NCBI GenBank assembly: GCA_002305545.1
Contig: DBRG01000007.1
Location: 31,139-95,138 of the forward strand
Origin: Bacteroidales bacterium UBA1374
GTDB lineage: Bacteria > Bacteroidota > Bacteroidia > Bacteroidales > UBA932
Length of the DNA stretch: 64,000 nucleotides
Direction of reading: 5' to 3'
The translations under genes and the position numbers were made by a program. The notes below the pieces were generated by a model, which was not told the DNA's origin, did no database searches, and worked only from the letters and a program-made list of their open reading frames with translations. Below are positions 36,167 through 45,449 of this stretch, in pieces. Numbering within the stretch: position 1 is the first letter of the stretch; the number at the start of each line of letters is the position of its first letter.

Positions 36167-37443
36167 TCTGAGGTTTTACCGCCTGCCAGTCTGCCTGTAG
36201 CGAACGCTATTTGAAGGTTATATCCGCCACTGTCTGCATCAAGATCCAGCACTTCACCTGCAAACGACAGGTTTTCAATCAATTTTGAACGCATCGTACG
36301 CATATCCACTTCTTTCATGGATATCCCGCCGGCCGTCACAACAGCCCGTGCCCAGTCTCCATAAGAAGCTATGGGAAAAACCCACCTGGTCATGGCGTCA
36401 ACAGGATGCAAACCACTCACAGTCACATATTTTACAAAAGGACCTGTCAATGCTTCCGGCATATAAGCCCTAAGTCGCTTCACCAGATATGTTTCAGATC
36501 CACTCCCAGACCCAGACCCGGCAAGAGAATTTTCCCGTTCCCAGCGTAACATCAGCTGTTCACGTGTCAGTGCGGGCTTCAGGTTCAGATGCAGAGATAC
36601 CCGCTGCCCTTTGTTCAGAGCCACCACTGCCTGCCTGCTCACACGAAACCCGATAGGACCTTCAATACCCAGGTTGCTGAAAAGAAGTTCTCCCTCCTCG
36701 GACCGTCTCAGCACATCTTCAATGTATAGATCCAGCCGGACATTGCGCAGCTCCACCCTCTCAAGCCGCCGGTCGTAATCCACAGGCATAAGCGCGGTGA
36801 GCGTAGGAAACAGTGGCTCAATGGTATGACCGAGCGCCGAGGCCAGTGCATAGCCGTCCCCTGTCGAGCCGGTACCCGGGTATGTCTTTCCGCCAGTAGC
36901 CAGAATAAAATGGTCTGCAGTCAGCAGCTTTTCTTCACCCTGTGAGCTCCTGACCCTCACCGCCTTGATCCTTTGTTGCCTGATTTCATTATTTGTTTCG
37001 TGCGAGGCACTTGCCGAGGCCTTCGTTTCTTCCCGCAGGAACTCCAGTACCTGGCAGCCGCAGATTATACGGACACCCAGCCGCTCAAGCCAGGACTTGA
37101 GTGCATCTATCACATCAAATGCCCTTTGAGACGCGGGGTACACCCTTGTTCCGCGCTCCAATACGGTGGGCAATCCAATATTATTAAAGAAAGCCACCGT
37201 ATCCTCACTGGTGAAATTGTAGAATGCCGGCTTGAAATACCGGTTCACAGGGTGTACGTGCGGGCTGAAGTCTTCCCAGTTCTTGAGGTTGGTGATATTG
37301 CAGCGGCCCTTGCCCGTGATGGCCAGTTTGCGGCCCGGTTTTTCCATTTTTTCAAGTAAAACCACCCGGGCGCCTCTTTCGGCAGCCGTACCGGCTGCCA
37401 GCATGCCCGCCGGTCCAGCCCCTATTACAATCACTTCCTTCAT
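36163..37443 (-). CDS. HI0933/BaiN-type FAD-dependent oxidoreductase
   Basis: A 426-aa flavoprotein of the HI0933 family: dinucleotide fold VIGAGPAGMLAAGTAAERGARVVLLEK at the N-terminus, KPGRKLAITGKGRCNITN, FILATGGKTYPGTGSTGDG in the middle, and AVVTAGGISMKEVDMRTM with the FAD-binding end GYNLQIAFATGRLAG. The substrate is not known for most members. The stretch at about residues 312-321 is Ser/Gly-rich, probably a loop. A TATCTTTG box lies only 4 bases upstream of the ATG (37448-37455), hinting at a leaderless message. Confidence 0.9.
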   Translation of the reverse strand: MKEVIVIGAGPAGMLAAGTAAERGARVVLLEKMEKPGRKLAITGKGRCNITNLKNWEDFSPHVHPVNRYFKPAFYNFTSEDTVAFFNNIGLPTVLERGTRVYPASQRAFDVIDALKSWLERLGVRIICGCQVLEFLREETKASASASHETNNEIRQQRIKAVRVRSSQGEEKLLTADHFILATGGKTYPGTGSTGDGYALASALGHTIEPLFPTLTALMPVDYDRRLERVELRNVRLDLYIEDVLRRSEEGELLFSNLGIEGPIGFRVSRQAVVALNKGQRVSLHLNLKPALTREQLMLRWERENSLAGSGSGSGSETYLVKRLRAYMPEALTGPFVKYVTVSGLHPVDAMTRWVFPIASYGDWARAVVTAGGISMKEVDMRTMRSKLIENLSFAGEVLDLDADSGGYNLQIAFATGRLAGGKTSD

Positions 37444-37561
37444 ACTGCAAAGATAGAACTTAGCGTTGATTTAAGTGACTTGCCGGGGTTGATAAAAATC
37501 AGTACATTCGTATGTAATAATTCGTGTGTATTATCGCGTGTCGAATCAATCATTATCTGTA

Positions 37562-39190
37562 ATGAAAAATAATAAACCCATGCCTGCAGTCAGCGACTTT
37601 CACGCGCTTGCGGGTGTCATTGAGCTTGCGACAAAGAAACGTCTGCCTACAGGGATACGTTTTTCTTCGGGGATCCTTTTATTACCGTGCGTCCTGTTGA
37701 TAATAACTGCGTGCAACCGGCAGGAGCAACTGCCAAGGATAGCGATTGCCGGGATTGCCATAGAATGCAGCACGTTTTCACCGGCCAAAACCGTCGAAGA
37801 GGATTTCAGCATAAGCAAGGCAGAAGAGGTGTTCAGCCGGTACGATTTCATGGCCCCGGATTCCGTTTTGCGACAGAAAGCACACTGGCTTCCGGCCATG
37901 TATTCCAGGGCAACTCCCGGCGGGATCGTTACCAGGGAAACGTATGAATCGCTCGTCAGCCAGACACTGGAAGAGCTTAAAAAGAACCTCCCCTATGATG
38001 CCCTCTATTTTGACATTCACGGAGCCATGAGTGTGGAAGGACTGGATGACCCGGAAGGAGACCTTATCCTGAGGATCAAAGAAGTCATAGGCAACAAACC
38101 CCTCATATCCACCTGTATGGACCTGCACGGGAACGTATCCCAAAGACTGGCAGAAAACACAGATCTGATTACCTGTTACCGTATGGCCCCGCACGAAGAT
38201 GCCATGGAATCCAAAAGGCGGGCAGTGGCCAACCTGCTGGAACGGATCGATAACGGCAAAGGTCGTCCTGCATTCAAGGCCTGGGTGAAAGTACCCATAC
38301 TCCTGCCCGGAGAAAAGACAAGCACACGCGTTGAACCTGCAAAATCACTTTATGCGAAGGTGGCCCCTGCAGCAGCCCGTGAAGGCATCATAGATGCAGC
38401 CATCTGGATCGGTTATGCCTGGGCCGATGAGCCACGCAATCACGCTGTGGTGATGGTTACCGGTGATGACAAAAACGTGGTTGAAACAACGGCCGGGGAA
38501 CTTGCACGTGCCTTCTGGGATGTCAGACACGAATTCGAATTCATTGCCCCTACAGCATCACTCGACGAATGCCTGGAAAAAGCGCTGGCAAGTGACAAGA
38601 AACCCTTCATGATCAGCGATATGGGTGATAATCCCACCGCCGGAGGTGCCGGCGACGTCACCTGGACCCTCGCCCGGCTTTTGGAAAGGCCCGAGTTCCG
38701 CTCGCCTCGGGGCCCAAAACTCATATACGCCTCCATACCCGGACCGAAAATGGTGGAAAAGGCACAGGAGGCGGGCATTGGCGCCAAAGTGGAAGAAACT
38801 GTGGGAGCCATGGTGGATGACCGTTACCAGCCGCCGGTGCTGCTCAGCGGAACTGTTGAATTCATAAGGGAAAGCGACACAAATACAGAGGTGGTGATAA
38901 AAACCGGCAGCATGCACGTGATCGTGACGCAAAAGCGCAAACCCTACCACTACGAAAGCGATTTCGAAAACCTCGGCTTCAAGCCACGCGAGACAGACAT
39001 CATAATGATCAAGGTCGGGTACCTGCCTGAAAGTGTGTACAATATGCGGGGTGACTGGATGATGGCCCTCACGCGTGGCGGCGTCGACCAGAACCTGCTG
39101 GAACTCCCTTACCAGCGCATAGAAAGGCCCATGTATCCGCTCGATCCTGACATGCCCGATCCGACGCTAGAAGTGAAGGTGTGGAAGTAA
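37562..39190 (+). CDS. M81-family metallopeptidase (MlrC-like), predicted lipoprotein
   Basis: MlrC-type zinc protein, a family named for microcystin-degrading enzymes but mostly of unknown substrate. The frame opens at 37526; I prefer the ATG at 37562 (542 aa). Residues about 32-50 form a hydrophobic signal ending at Cys51 (LLIITAC), so the protein is probably exported and lipid-anchored. Metal-site candidates: YFDIHGAM, MDLHGNVS and MAPHEDAMES. The C-terminal MlrC domain includes DMGDNPTAGGAGD and GDWMMALTRGGVDQ. It stands alone, before the tRNA gene. A weak promoter (TTG 37480-37482, 20 nt, TACATTCG 37503-37510) precedes it. Confidence 0.85.
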   Translation: MKNNKPMPAVSDFHALAGVIELATKKRLPTGIRFSSGILLLPCVLLIITACNRQEQLPRIAIAGIAIECSTFSPAKTVEEDFSISKAEEVFSRYDFMAPDSVLRQKAHWLPAMYSRATPGGIVTRETYESLVSQTLEELKKNLPYDALYFDIHGAMSVEGLDDPEGDLILRIKEVIGNKPLISTCMDLHGNVSQRLAENTDLITCYRMAPHEDAMESKRRAVANLLERIDNGKGRPAFKAWVKVPILLPGEKTSTRVEPAKSLYAKVAPAAAREGIIDAAIWIGYAWADEPRNHAVVMVTGDDKNVVETTAGELARAFWDVRHEFEFIAPTASLDECLEKALASDKKPFMISDMGDNPTAGGAGDVTWTLARLLERPEFRSPRGPKLIYASIPGPKMVEKAQEAGIGAKVEETVGAMVDDRYQPPVLLSGTVEFIRESDTNTEVVIKTGSMHVIVTQKRKPYHYESDFENLGFKPRETDIIMIKVGYLPESVYNMRGDWMMALTRGGVDQNLLELPYQRIERPMYPLDPDMPDPTLEVKVWK

Positions 39191-39219
39191 AGATGTGGAA
39201 CCTCGTATCTTTTTTTTCT

Positions 39220-39227
39220 TATCTTTG
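39220..39227 (+). promoter_or_regulatory. -7 box of tRNA-Thr
   Basis: TATCTTTG lies 9 bases before the first base of the tRNA, the right place for transcription to begin just ahead of it. No -33 TTG seen. Confidence 0.55.
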
Positions 39228-39236
39228 CAGCCCATT

Positions 39237-39309
39237 GCCTTCTTAGCTCAGCTGGTAGAGCAGCTCATTCGTAATGAGCAGGTCGCGGGTTCGAGTCCCG
39301 TGGAAGGCT
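39237..39309 (+). tRNA. tRNA-Thr, anticodon CGT
   Basis: A 73-nt cloverleaf: acceptor stem 39237-39243 with 39302-39308 (one G-T pair), D arm 39246-39261, anticodon stem GCTCA/TGAGC (39263-39267, 39275-39279) with loop TTCGTAA giving anticodon CGT (reads ACG), T arm GCGGG-TTCGAGT-CCCGT, discriminator T at 39309. The 3' CCA is not encoded (CAA follows). No integrated element is seen next to it. Confidence 0.97.
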
Positions 39310-39339
39310 CAAAATCAACAATTTGTGGTTAAACCAAGA

Positions 39340-40482
39340 ATGCTTAGAGGAAGCCTGATAGGTACCTGCATATTGCTGTGCACGTTTGCTTTTCAGTCAT
39401 GCCCTACAAACAGGAGCAAGTCATTTCGTAAACATCCGTTAGAAGAATACGGTCTGTCGGAAGGAGACATCGACTACATCTATAAACCACTGTATGCCAA
39501 CAACTTCTATCTTGTTAGGGAAGACGGTGAAAAAGTCCTCTATCTGACCGACCCCGTGACCTATAACACCACACGTCACGTTGTCAACAAGGTACGCAAA
39601 GTCGTATGCCTTTCCTCCACACACATCGCCTACCTGGATGCACTCAACGAAACAAACGCCATCGCCGGCGTTTCGGGTGCGCAATACATATACAACAAGA
39701 ATATTCGAAAGGCTGTAGACCTGGGATACGAATCGGCCATAGATTACGAAGCCCTGCTACAACTGGAGCCCGATATTGTCTTTGCCTATGCCATTCACGG
39801 AGAATCCGCAGACTACATTGAAAAAATAAAACAACTGGGGCTTAACATAGTTCAAATCCCAGAATACCTTGAAAATCATCCCCTGGGAAAAGCCGAGTTC
39901 CTCGTTGCTTTTGCTTCTTTCTTCGATAAGGAACTCATGGCAATCGAACAATTCAGCAAGATAAGCCATACATACCTGGAATATTGCAAGCTGGCAAAAG
40001 AAACCGCCACAACTCAAAATTCTGCAGAATCAGCAAGCGGCGGTTTTGAACCGGTCAAAGTCCTGGTTAACGCGCCCTTCAAAGACGTGTGGTACGTTCC
40101 CGGGACTGACAGTCACCTTCAAATCCTGGTCAAAGATGCCGGCGGGATGATCCTGGGCTCAAAACCCGGTGCCAAAACAACTGCCCTAAGCGTGGAACAG
40201 GCATACCTGTACGCCCAACAAGCCGATTTCTGGATCAACACCAACCAATACGAGGACATGGCTTCACTCGCCCGACTGGATCCCCGCTTTGCCGAGGCTC
40301 CCGCCTTCCGCAACGGGAACGTCTGGAACAACAACCTGCGCAGCACGCCCGAAGGCGGGAGCGATTATTTTGAATCCGGCGCCGTCAACCCGCACCTTAT
40401 CCTGGCCGACCTGATAGCCATCTTTTATCCCCAGGCGTTGCCAAAACACATGTTCAACTACTACAGGAAATTGGAAAATTAA
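39340..40482 (+). CDS. Iron-siderophore/cobalamin-type ABC substrate-binding lipoprotein
   Basis: A 380-aa periplasmic binding lipoprotein of the class III (BtuF/FepB) type. The start is the ATG at 39340; the frame continues up into the tRNA gene, which cannot be coding. Signal MLRGSLIGTCILLCTFAFQSC, lipid Cys21. Class features: VVCLSSTHIAYLDALNETNAIAGVSG, the helix-forming linker EFLVAFASFFDKELMAIEQF, and ADFWINTNQYEDMASLARLD. No permease or ATPase of this type is adjacent, so the ligand (metal chelate or corrinoid) is open. Convergent with the next gene. Confidence 0.87.
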   Translation: MLRGSLIGTCILLCTFAFQSCPTNRSKSFRKHPLEEYGLSEGDIDYIYKPLYANNFYLVREDGEKVLYLTDPVTYNTTRHVVNKVRKVVCLSSTHIAYLDALNETNAIAGVSGAQYIYNKNIRKAVDLGYESAIDYEALLQLEPDIVFAYAIHGESADYIEKIKQLGLNIVQIPEYLENHPLGKAEFLVAFASFFDKELMAIEQFSKISHTYLEYCKLAKETATTQNSAESASGGFEPVKVLVNAPFKDVWYVPGTDSHLQILVKDAGGMILGSKPGAKTTALSVEQAYLYAQQADFWINTNQYEDMASLARLDPRFAEAPAFRNGNVWNNNLRSTPEGGSDYFESGAVNPHLILADLIAIFYPQALPKHMFNYYRKLEN

Positions 40483-40485
40483 ACC

Positions 40486-42066
40486 TCAGTGCACACTGAG
40501 GTTCCACCTGTTCACGCTCAAAAGCTTCGTAAATCCCCAAATGATAAGCATATAGATCAGCGCCACCATGACAAGGGGGAAGAAGGCGTCAAATGTGCGG
40601 CTGCGGATGATGTCCCCGGCCTTGGTCAGGTCCTGGACTGCAATATACCCTACGATTGCCGTCATCTTTATCAGCGATATGATCTCTCCCTTGTAAACAG
40701 GAAATGCTATACGGGCTGCCTGTGGCAGCAGGATATATCTGAAAGTCTGATACTTGTTGAATCCCATGGCATAGCCGGCATGACGCTGTCCCAATGGTAT
40801 GGCTTCAAGAGATGTACGGAACAGCTCCGATGAATAGGAAGCAAAAATCATGGAAAAGGTCAGGATCGATACAAAAATCCCGCTGATCTTGGCAGTTGCA
40901 AATACCACATAGAACATCACCATCAGGATAACCACCTGTGGGATTGCACGAAAGATGGTGATATAGCCTTTGGCTAAAGTGCGGTACACCTTATTGCGGG
41001 ACATCCTCAGGGCACAAACCCCCGCGCCCGTAATGGTGCCCAGGATCACAGACAGCACGGCTATCAGAAGGGTGATCCACAACCCGTCCAGGATCAGCAT
41101 GTATCTCTTTTCAAGCAACAAATGCCGGTTAAGCGAATCGATGAATTTTTCCCAGACACCTTGCCCGGAACCCCCTTCTGCAGCAGCCTCGACTCCGCCA
41201 GGATTCCATTCTACAAGCACCTGGGGATTCATATAATAGACAGCAGAAAAATCCACCTGCTTCTTGCGCTCTGCGGTTGCCGTCATATTGGAAGCCACCG
41301 CGTCCACCTTTCCGGATTGAAGGGCCGCTATCAGGGCTCCGTATTTCATGTCGACAAACTCCACCTTCATCCCCAATGCCTGCCCTATGCGCATCATCAA
41401 TTCCCAGTCAAGGCCCGATATGGTGTTGTTTCGCACAAAACACATGGGTTCACGGTTGGCAGAGGTTCCAACGCGCAAAAGCGGCAATGCGCCTTCCCCG
41501 GATGATGTGCCCTTGTTGTCAAACTCTGTGACCACATATTCAGAGCCATCATGCCGTATCCAGTTCCCGATGATCTTATCCAGTGTGCCGTCCTGCCTGA
41601 ATCCCGCCAGGACAGAGTCAATCTGCCGTAGCAGTCCTATGGAATTGTTCTTTGCCACAGCCACTCCGGCTCCCTCGTTGGTAAGATGGTAAGGCAGTAT
41701 CCTGTAGGAGGGATTAGACCGTGAAACGACATAAGCCGTGGTGTATGCAGTCATCAGGTAATTGACTTTCCCGGCATGCAGGGCGGCAAACCCGTCCATG
41801 ATGTCATCAAAACAACTGACAATAACCTGGGGATACCCGTCCCTGAGCATGATTTCTCCCAGCGACCCGGTCATTACGGCAACCATCCTGCCCTTCAGCA
41901 AACTGTCCGCCACCACATCCAGCACAGAACGCTCCTCACGGACCTGTTCCAGGACAGGCGGAACGCCCTGAGCCTGCTGCTCCCGGGCCTCCTGTGGCTG
42001 AGCTGCTGCGGGCAAAGCCCCTGCCTGCAGTATAAGGAGGATTGTCAGCAGCCATAAACGTTTCAT
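40486..42066 (-). CDS. Amino-acid ABC permease fused to a solute-binding domain in circularly permuted order
   Basis: A 526-aa protein: signal MKRLWLLTILLILQAGALPA, two solute-binding segments, then a HisM/GlnP-type permease (about 320-520; transmembrane helices and the EAA-like SSELFRTSLEAIPLGQRHAG). Compared with GlnH, residues 50-171 match the second part of the domain (LLKGRMVAVMTGSLGE, AALHAGKVNYLMTAY, DGTLDKIIGNWI). Residues 196-286 match the first part (LRVGTSANREPMCF, GLDWELMMRIGQALGM, AALQSGKVDAVASNMT, TAERKKQVDFS). The order is thus second-first, the reverse of normal. No ATPase gene is adjacent. Probably takes up a polar amino acid. Confidence 0.85.
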   Translation of the reverse strand: MKRLWLLTILLILQAGALPAAAQPQEAREQQAQGVPPVLEQVREERSVLDVVADSLLKGRMVAVMTGSLGEIMLRDGYPQVIVSCFDDIMDGFAALHAGKVNYLMTAYTTAYVVSRSNPSYRILPYHLTNEGAGVAVAKNNSIGLLRQIDSVLAGFRQDGTLDKIIGNWIRHDGSEYVVTEFDNKGTSSGEGALPLLRVGTSANREPMCFVRNNTISGLDWELMMRIGQALGMKVEFVDMKYGALIAALQSGKVDAVASNMTATAERKKQVDFSAVYYMNPQVLVEWNPGGVEAAAEGGSGQGVWEKFIDSLNRHLLLEKRYMLILDGLWITLLIAVLSVILGTITGAGVCALRMSRNKVYRTLAKGYITIFRAIPQVVILMVMFYVVFATAKISGIFVSILTFSMIFASYSSELFRTSLEAIPLGQRHAGYAMGFNKYQTFRYILLPQAARIAFPVYKGEIISLIKMTAIVGYIAVQDLTKAGDIIRSRTFDAFFPLVMVALIYMLIIWGFTKLLSVNRWNLSVH

Positions 42067-42115
42067 GGCTCAAAGATAATTATTAACTTTGAGCCTGTTC
42101 ACGAAAAAAACGGAT

Positions 42116-43054
42116 ATGAAAGGAATAATTCTGGCCGGAGGTTCGGGCACACGCCTGTATCCCATCACAAAAGGAGTTTCCAAGCAATTGCTTCCCGTTT
42201 ACGACAAACCGATGATCTATTACCCGTTGTCGGTTCTGATGCTGGCCGGGATAAGGGACATCCTGATCATTTCAACCCCGCAGGACCTGCCCTCCTTTGA
42301 GCGCCTGCTGGGCACGGGTGAAGCCTTTGGGGTACGCTTCCAATATGCTCCGCAACCACGGCCCGAAGGACTTGCACAGGCACTTATCATTGGCAGGGAC
42401 TTCACAGGCAACGACAACATATGCCTGGTCCTGGGTGACAACATTTTTTACGGACAGGGTTTCCGGTCCATGCTTCAAAAAGCCGTCGCCTCGGCAAATA
42501 ACGGATTTGCCCATGTTTTCGGATACCCAATCAAAGACCCGCAGCGCTACGGGGTGGTAGAACTCGGACCCGGAGGAATCCCGGTTTCCATCCAGGAAAA
42601 ACCACAAAATCCGAGGTCAAACCTGGCCGTCACCGGCTTGTACTTTTACCCCAACAACGTGCTGGATGTGTCCGCAGCGGTAAAGCCCTCGGCGCGCGGA
42701 GAACTGGAAATAACCTCGGTAAACGAACATTACCTGAACCGCCAGCAGCTGCACGTGACCACGCTGGGCCGGGGCTTCGCCTGGCTCGATACCGGAACCC
42801 ACGCCTCCCTTGCCGAAGCTTCCAACTTTGTGGAAACCATCCAGGCCAGGCAAGGCCTGAAGATTGCCTGCCTTGAGGAAATCGCCCTGCGTAACGGCTG
42901 GCGCACCCCGGAGCAGATCCGTGCCGATGCCCTTCCCATGCAGCACAATGAATACGGCCAATATATCCTGGAGCTGGCAGCGGCAGCAGAGCAGTCAGGC
43001 ACGCTGGCACAGCAAGACATCCGGGAGGAACTGAACCCTCATAAAAGAAGCTGA
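42116..43054 (+). CDS. rfbA: Glucose-1-phosphate thymidylyltransferase
   Basis: Makes dTDP-glucose from dTTP and glucose-1-phosphate; first enzyme of the dTDP-deoxysugar route for surface glycans. 312 aa from the ATG at 42116, where the family begins (MKGIILAGGSGTRLYPITKG). The frame is open 27 bases further up, but that start lacks support. Other motifs: LLPVYDKPMIYYPLS, VLGDNIFYGQGF and AWLDTGTHASL. The C-terminal end is about 20 residues longer than E. coli RmlA. It is 4 bp before rfbB. Confidence 0.95.
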   Translation: MKGIILAGGSGTRLYPITKGVSKQLLPVYDKPMIYYPLSVLMLAGIRDILIISTPQDLPSFERLLGTGEAFGVRFQYAPQPRPEGLAQALIIGRDFTGNDNICLVLGDNIFYGQGFRSMLQKAVASANNGFAHVFGYPIKDPQRYGVVELGPGGIPVSIQEKPQNPRSNLAVTGLYFYPNNVLDVSAAVKPSARGELEITSVNEHYLNRQQLHVTTLGRGFAWLDTGTHASLAEASNFVETIQARQGLKIACLEEIALRNGWRTPEQIRADALPMQHNEYGQYILELAAAAEQSGTLAQQDIREELNPHKRS

Positions 43055-43058
43055 CCTT

Positions 43059-44108
43059 ATGGAAGATAACAAAAACAGTGCTTTGAAAGGATCCGGGAAC
43101 TTCACGATCCTCATTACCGGCGGGTGCGGATTCATTGGTTCACATGTCGTCAGGCATTTTGTAAAAAAGTATCCGCAGTACCGGATCATCAATGTGGACA
43201 AGCTCACCTATGCAGCGAATCCTGAATACCTGAAAGATATTGAAACCCAACCCAACTATACCTTCATCCAGGCCGATGTCTGCGACCATCCGGCTATGGA
43301 GGACATCTTCCGGCAATACGGCATAGACGCTGTCATCCACCTGGCTGCCGAAAGCCACGTGGACCGCAGCATAACAGACCCGTTTGCCTTTGCCCGCTCC
43401 AACGTCATGGGCACGCTCACCCTGCTGCAAACAGCCAAAACACACTGGAAAAAGGAAGATTATCCCAGGCACCTGTTTTACCAGATATCCACAGACGAAG
43501 TCTACGGAGAACTGCACTTTGGAGAGGAACCGTTCCGTGAAACCACCCCCTACGACCCCCGTTCCCCCTATTCAGCATCAAAAGCCTCGGCAGATCACTT
43601 TGTAAGAGCGTTTCACCACACCTACGGGCTGCCTGTCAGGATCTCCAATTGCTCCAACAATTACGGCCCCTGCCAGTACCCCGAAAAGCTAATCCCCGTA
43701 ATCATAAACAGCATAGTCAACCGCAAGCCCCTGCCCGTCTACGGAAAAGGAGAAAACATCCGTGACTGGCTTTACGTGGAAGATCATGCCCGGGCTATTG
43801 ACCTGGTCTTTCATAAGGGCCGCAACGGAGAAACCTACAACATAGGCGGCAACAACGAATGGCAGAACATAGAACTGGTACGCCTTCTCATAGAAATCAC
43901 GGACCGCCTGCTGGGCCGCCCTGCCGGCGATTCCCTGCCGCTCATAACCTTCGTAACGGACCGTCCCGGGCACGATCTGCGTTACGCCATAGATGCCTCC
44001 AGGATCAAAAACGAACTTGGCTGGCAGCAGCAAATGACCTTCCGCCAGGGACTGGAAAAAACCGTGGTTTGGTACCTAAAGCAGGAAAACAAAACAAAAA
44101 CCCTATGA
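43059..44108 (+). CDS. rfbB: dTDP-glucose 4,6-dehydratase
   Basis: Converts dTDP-glucose to dTDP-4-keto-6-deoxyglucose; extended SDR, 349 aa. NAD loop ILITGGCGFIGSHVV (about residues 12-26), active-site STDEVYGE (Ser/Thr-Asp-Glu), and the YSASKASAD catalytic Tyr-Lys. It starts 4 bp after rfbA, and its stop overlaps the ugd start (ATGA at 44105-44108). No rfbC or rfbD follows in the window. Confidence 0.96.
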   Translation: MEDNKNSALKGSGNFTILITGGCGFIGSHVVRHFVKKYPQYRIINVDKLTYAANPEYLKDIETQPNYTFIQADVCDHPAMEDIFRQYGIDAVIHLAAESHVDRSITDPFAFARSNVMGTLTLLQTAKTHWKKEDYPRHLFYQISTDEVYGELHFGEEPFRETTPYDPRSPYSASKASADHFVRAFHHTYGLPVRISNCSNNYGPCQYPEKLIPVIINSIVNRKPLPVYGKGENIRDWLYVEDHARAIDLVFHKGRNGETYNIGGNNEWQNIELVRLLIEITDRLLGRPAGDSLPLITFVTDRPGHDLRYAIDASRIKNELGWQQQMTFRQGLEKTVVWYLKQENKTKTL

Positions 44109-45424
44109 ATATAGTAATTGCTGGAACCGGTTACGTTGGAATTGTTTCCGGAACATGTTTCGCCGAAATGGGCGCGCATGTAACCTGCGTAGACATTGAC
44201 AGGCAGAAGATCGATAACCTGGAAAAGGGAATCCTTCCCATCTATGAGCCGGGACTGGAACCCATGGTACAACGCAATACACAGGCCGGAAGGCTCCATT
44301 TCACCACAGATATCACCACATGCCTGGACCAGGCCGACATCGTTTTCAGCGCCGTGGGTACACCCCCAAACGAAGACGGAAGCGCCGATATCCATTACGT
44401 GCTGGAGGTGGCCCGGACTGTGGGAAAACACATGACCGGTTACCTGGTCTTCACCACAAAAAGCACAGTCCCTGTGGGAACCGCCGCCAAAGTGAAACAG
44501 GCCATACAGCAGGAACTGGACAAAAGAAACGTCACCATCCCCTTCGATATTGCTTCCAACCCCGAATTCCTGAAAGAAGGAGACGCCATCCGTGATTTCA
44601 TGAGTCCCGACCGCGTGGTGGTGGGCGTGGAAAGCGAAAAGGCAAGAAAGATCATGGAAAATCTGTACCGGCCTTTCCTGCTCAAGAATTTCAGAGTGCT
44701 CTTCATGGACATTCCCTCGGCCGAGATGACCAAATACGCGGCCAATGCGATGCTTGCCACCCGTATCTCGTTCATGAACCAGGTGGCCAACCTGTGTGAA
44801 CGCCTGGGGGCAGATGTGAACAGCGTACGCCTGGGAATTGGTACGGATAGCCGCATAGGCAATAAATTCCTGTATCCCGGCGCAGGCTACGGAGGAAGTT
44901 GTTTTCCCAAAGACGTCAAAGCCATGATCAGGATGGGACGTGAAACGGGCTACCCCCTGGAACTCATAGAATCGGTGGACCGGGTCAATGAAGAACAGAA
45001 AAAACTGTTGTTCCATAAGTTGCAAAAACACTTCAAAGGAGAACTTAAAGGCAAAACCATTGCTATCTGGGGGCTTTCCTTCAAACCGCAGACAGACGAT
45101 GTGCGACAGGCCCCTTCGATGGTGCTCATTGACAACCTGTTGCAAGCCGGCTGCCGCGTACAGGCCTACGACCCTGTGGCCATGGAACAGGCACAACACC
45201 TGCTGGGCAAATCCATCCATTATGCCGGCGACATGTACCAGGCAGCCAACCAGGCGCATGCTCTGGTGCTGGTGACCGAATGGAAAGAGTTCCGCATGCC
45301 CGATTGGGACATGCTGCGCAAGATCATGCACACGCCCCTGGTGCTGGACGGTCGTAATATATATAATCCACAGGAAGTCAGGGAGCAAGGCTTTGAATAC
45401 ATAGGTATCGGGCTGGGTGCCTAA
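44105..45424 (+). CDS. ugd: UDP-glucose 6-dehydrogenase
   Basis: Oxidises UDP-glucose twice to UDP-glucuronate for capsule, LPS or exopolysaccharide. 439 aa from the ATG at 44105 (MNIVIAGTGYVGIVSGTCFAE), which overlaps the rfbB stop as ATGA; the longer upstream frame is in the rfbB gene. Motifs: VFSAVGTPPNEDGSAD, EFLKEGDAIRDFMSPDRVVVG, the catalytic Cys in GGSCFPKDVKAM, and FKPQTDDVRQAPS. Third gene of the polysaccharide run. Confidence 0.96.
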   Translation: MNIVIAGTGYVGIVSGTCFAEMGAHVTCVDIDRQKIDNLEKGILPIYEPGLEPMVQRNTQAGRLHFTTDITTCLDQADIVFSAVGTPPNEDGSADIHYVLEVARTVGKHMTGYLVFTTKSTVPVGTAAKVKQAIQQELDKRNVTIPFDIASNPEFLKEGDAIRDFMSPDRVVVGVESEKARKIMENLYRPFLLKNFRVLFMDIPSAEMTKYAANAMLATRISFMNQVANLCERLGADVNSVRLGIGTDSRIGNKFLYPGAGYGGSCFPKDVKAMIRMGRETGYPLELIESVDRVNEEQKKLLFHKLQKHFKGELKGKTIAIWGLSFKPQTDDVRQAPSMVLIDNLLQAGCRVQAYDPVAMEQAQHLLGKSIHYAGDMYQAANQAHALVLVTEWKEFRMPDWDMLRKIMHTPLVLDGRNIYNPQEVREQGFEYIGIGLGA

Positions 45425-45449
45425 GAAATCGCACACAGAAACACAGAAT

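Noticed and set aside
39237..39309. tRNA-Thr as attachment site of an integrated element
   Set aside because: No integrase, no repeat of the tRNA 3' end and only ordinary genes on both sides.
39274..39339. Upstream extension of the substrate-binding protein into the tRNA gene
   Set aside because: The tRNA-Thr cloverleaf is complete here, and the ATG at 39340 gives a proper lipoprotein signal.
43859..44104. Upstream extension of ugd
   Set aside because: This part is inside rfbB in another frame; the Rossmann start MNIVIAGTGYVG begins at 44105 with an ATGA overlap.
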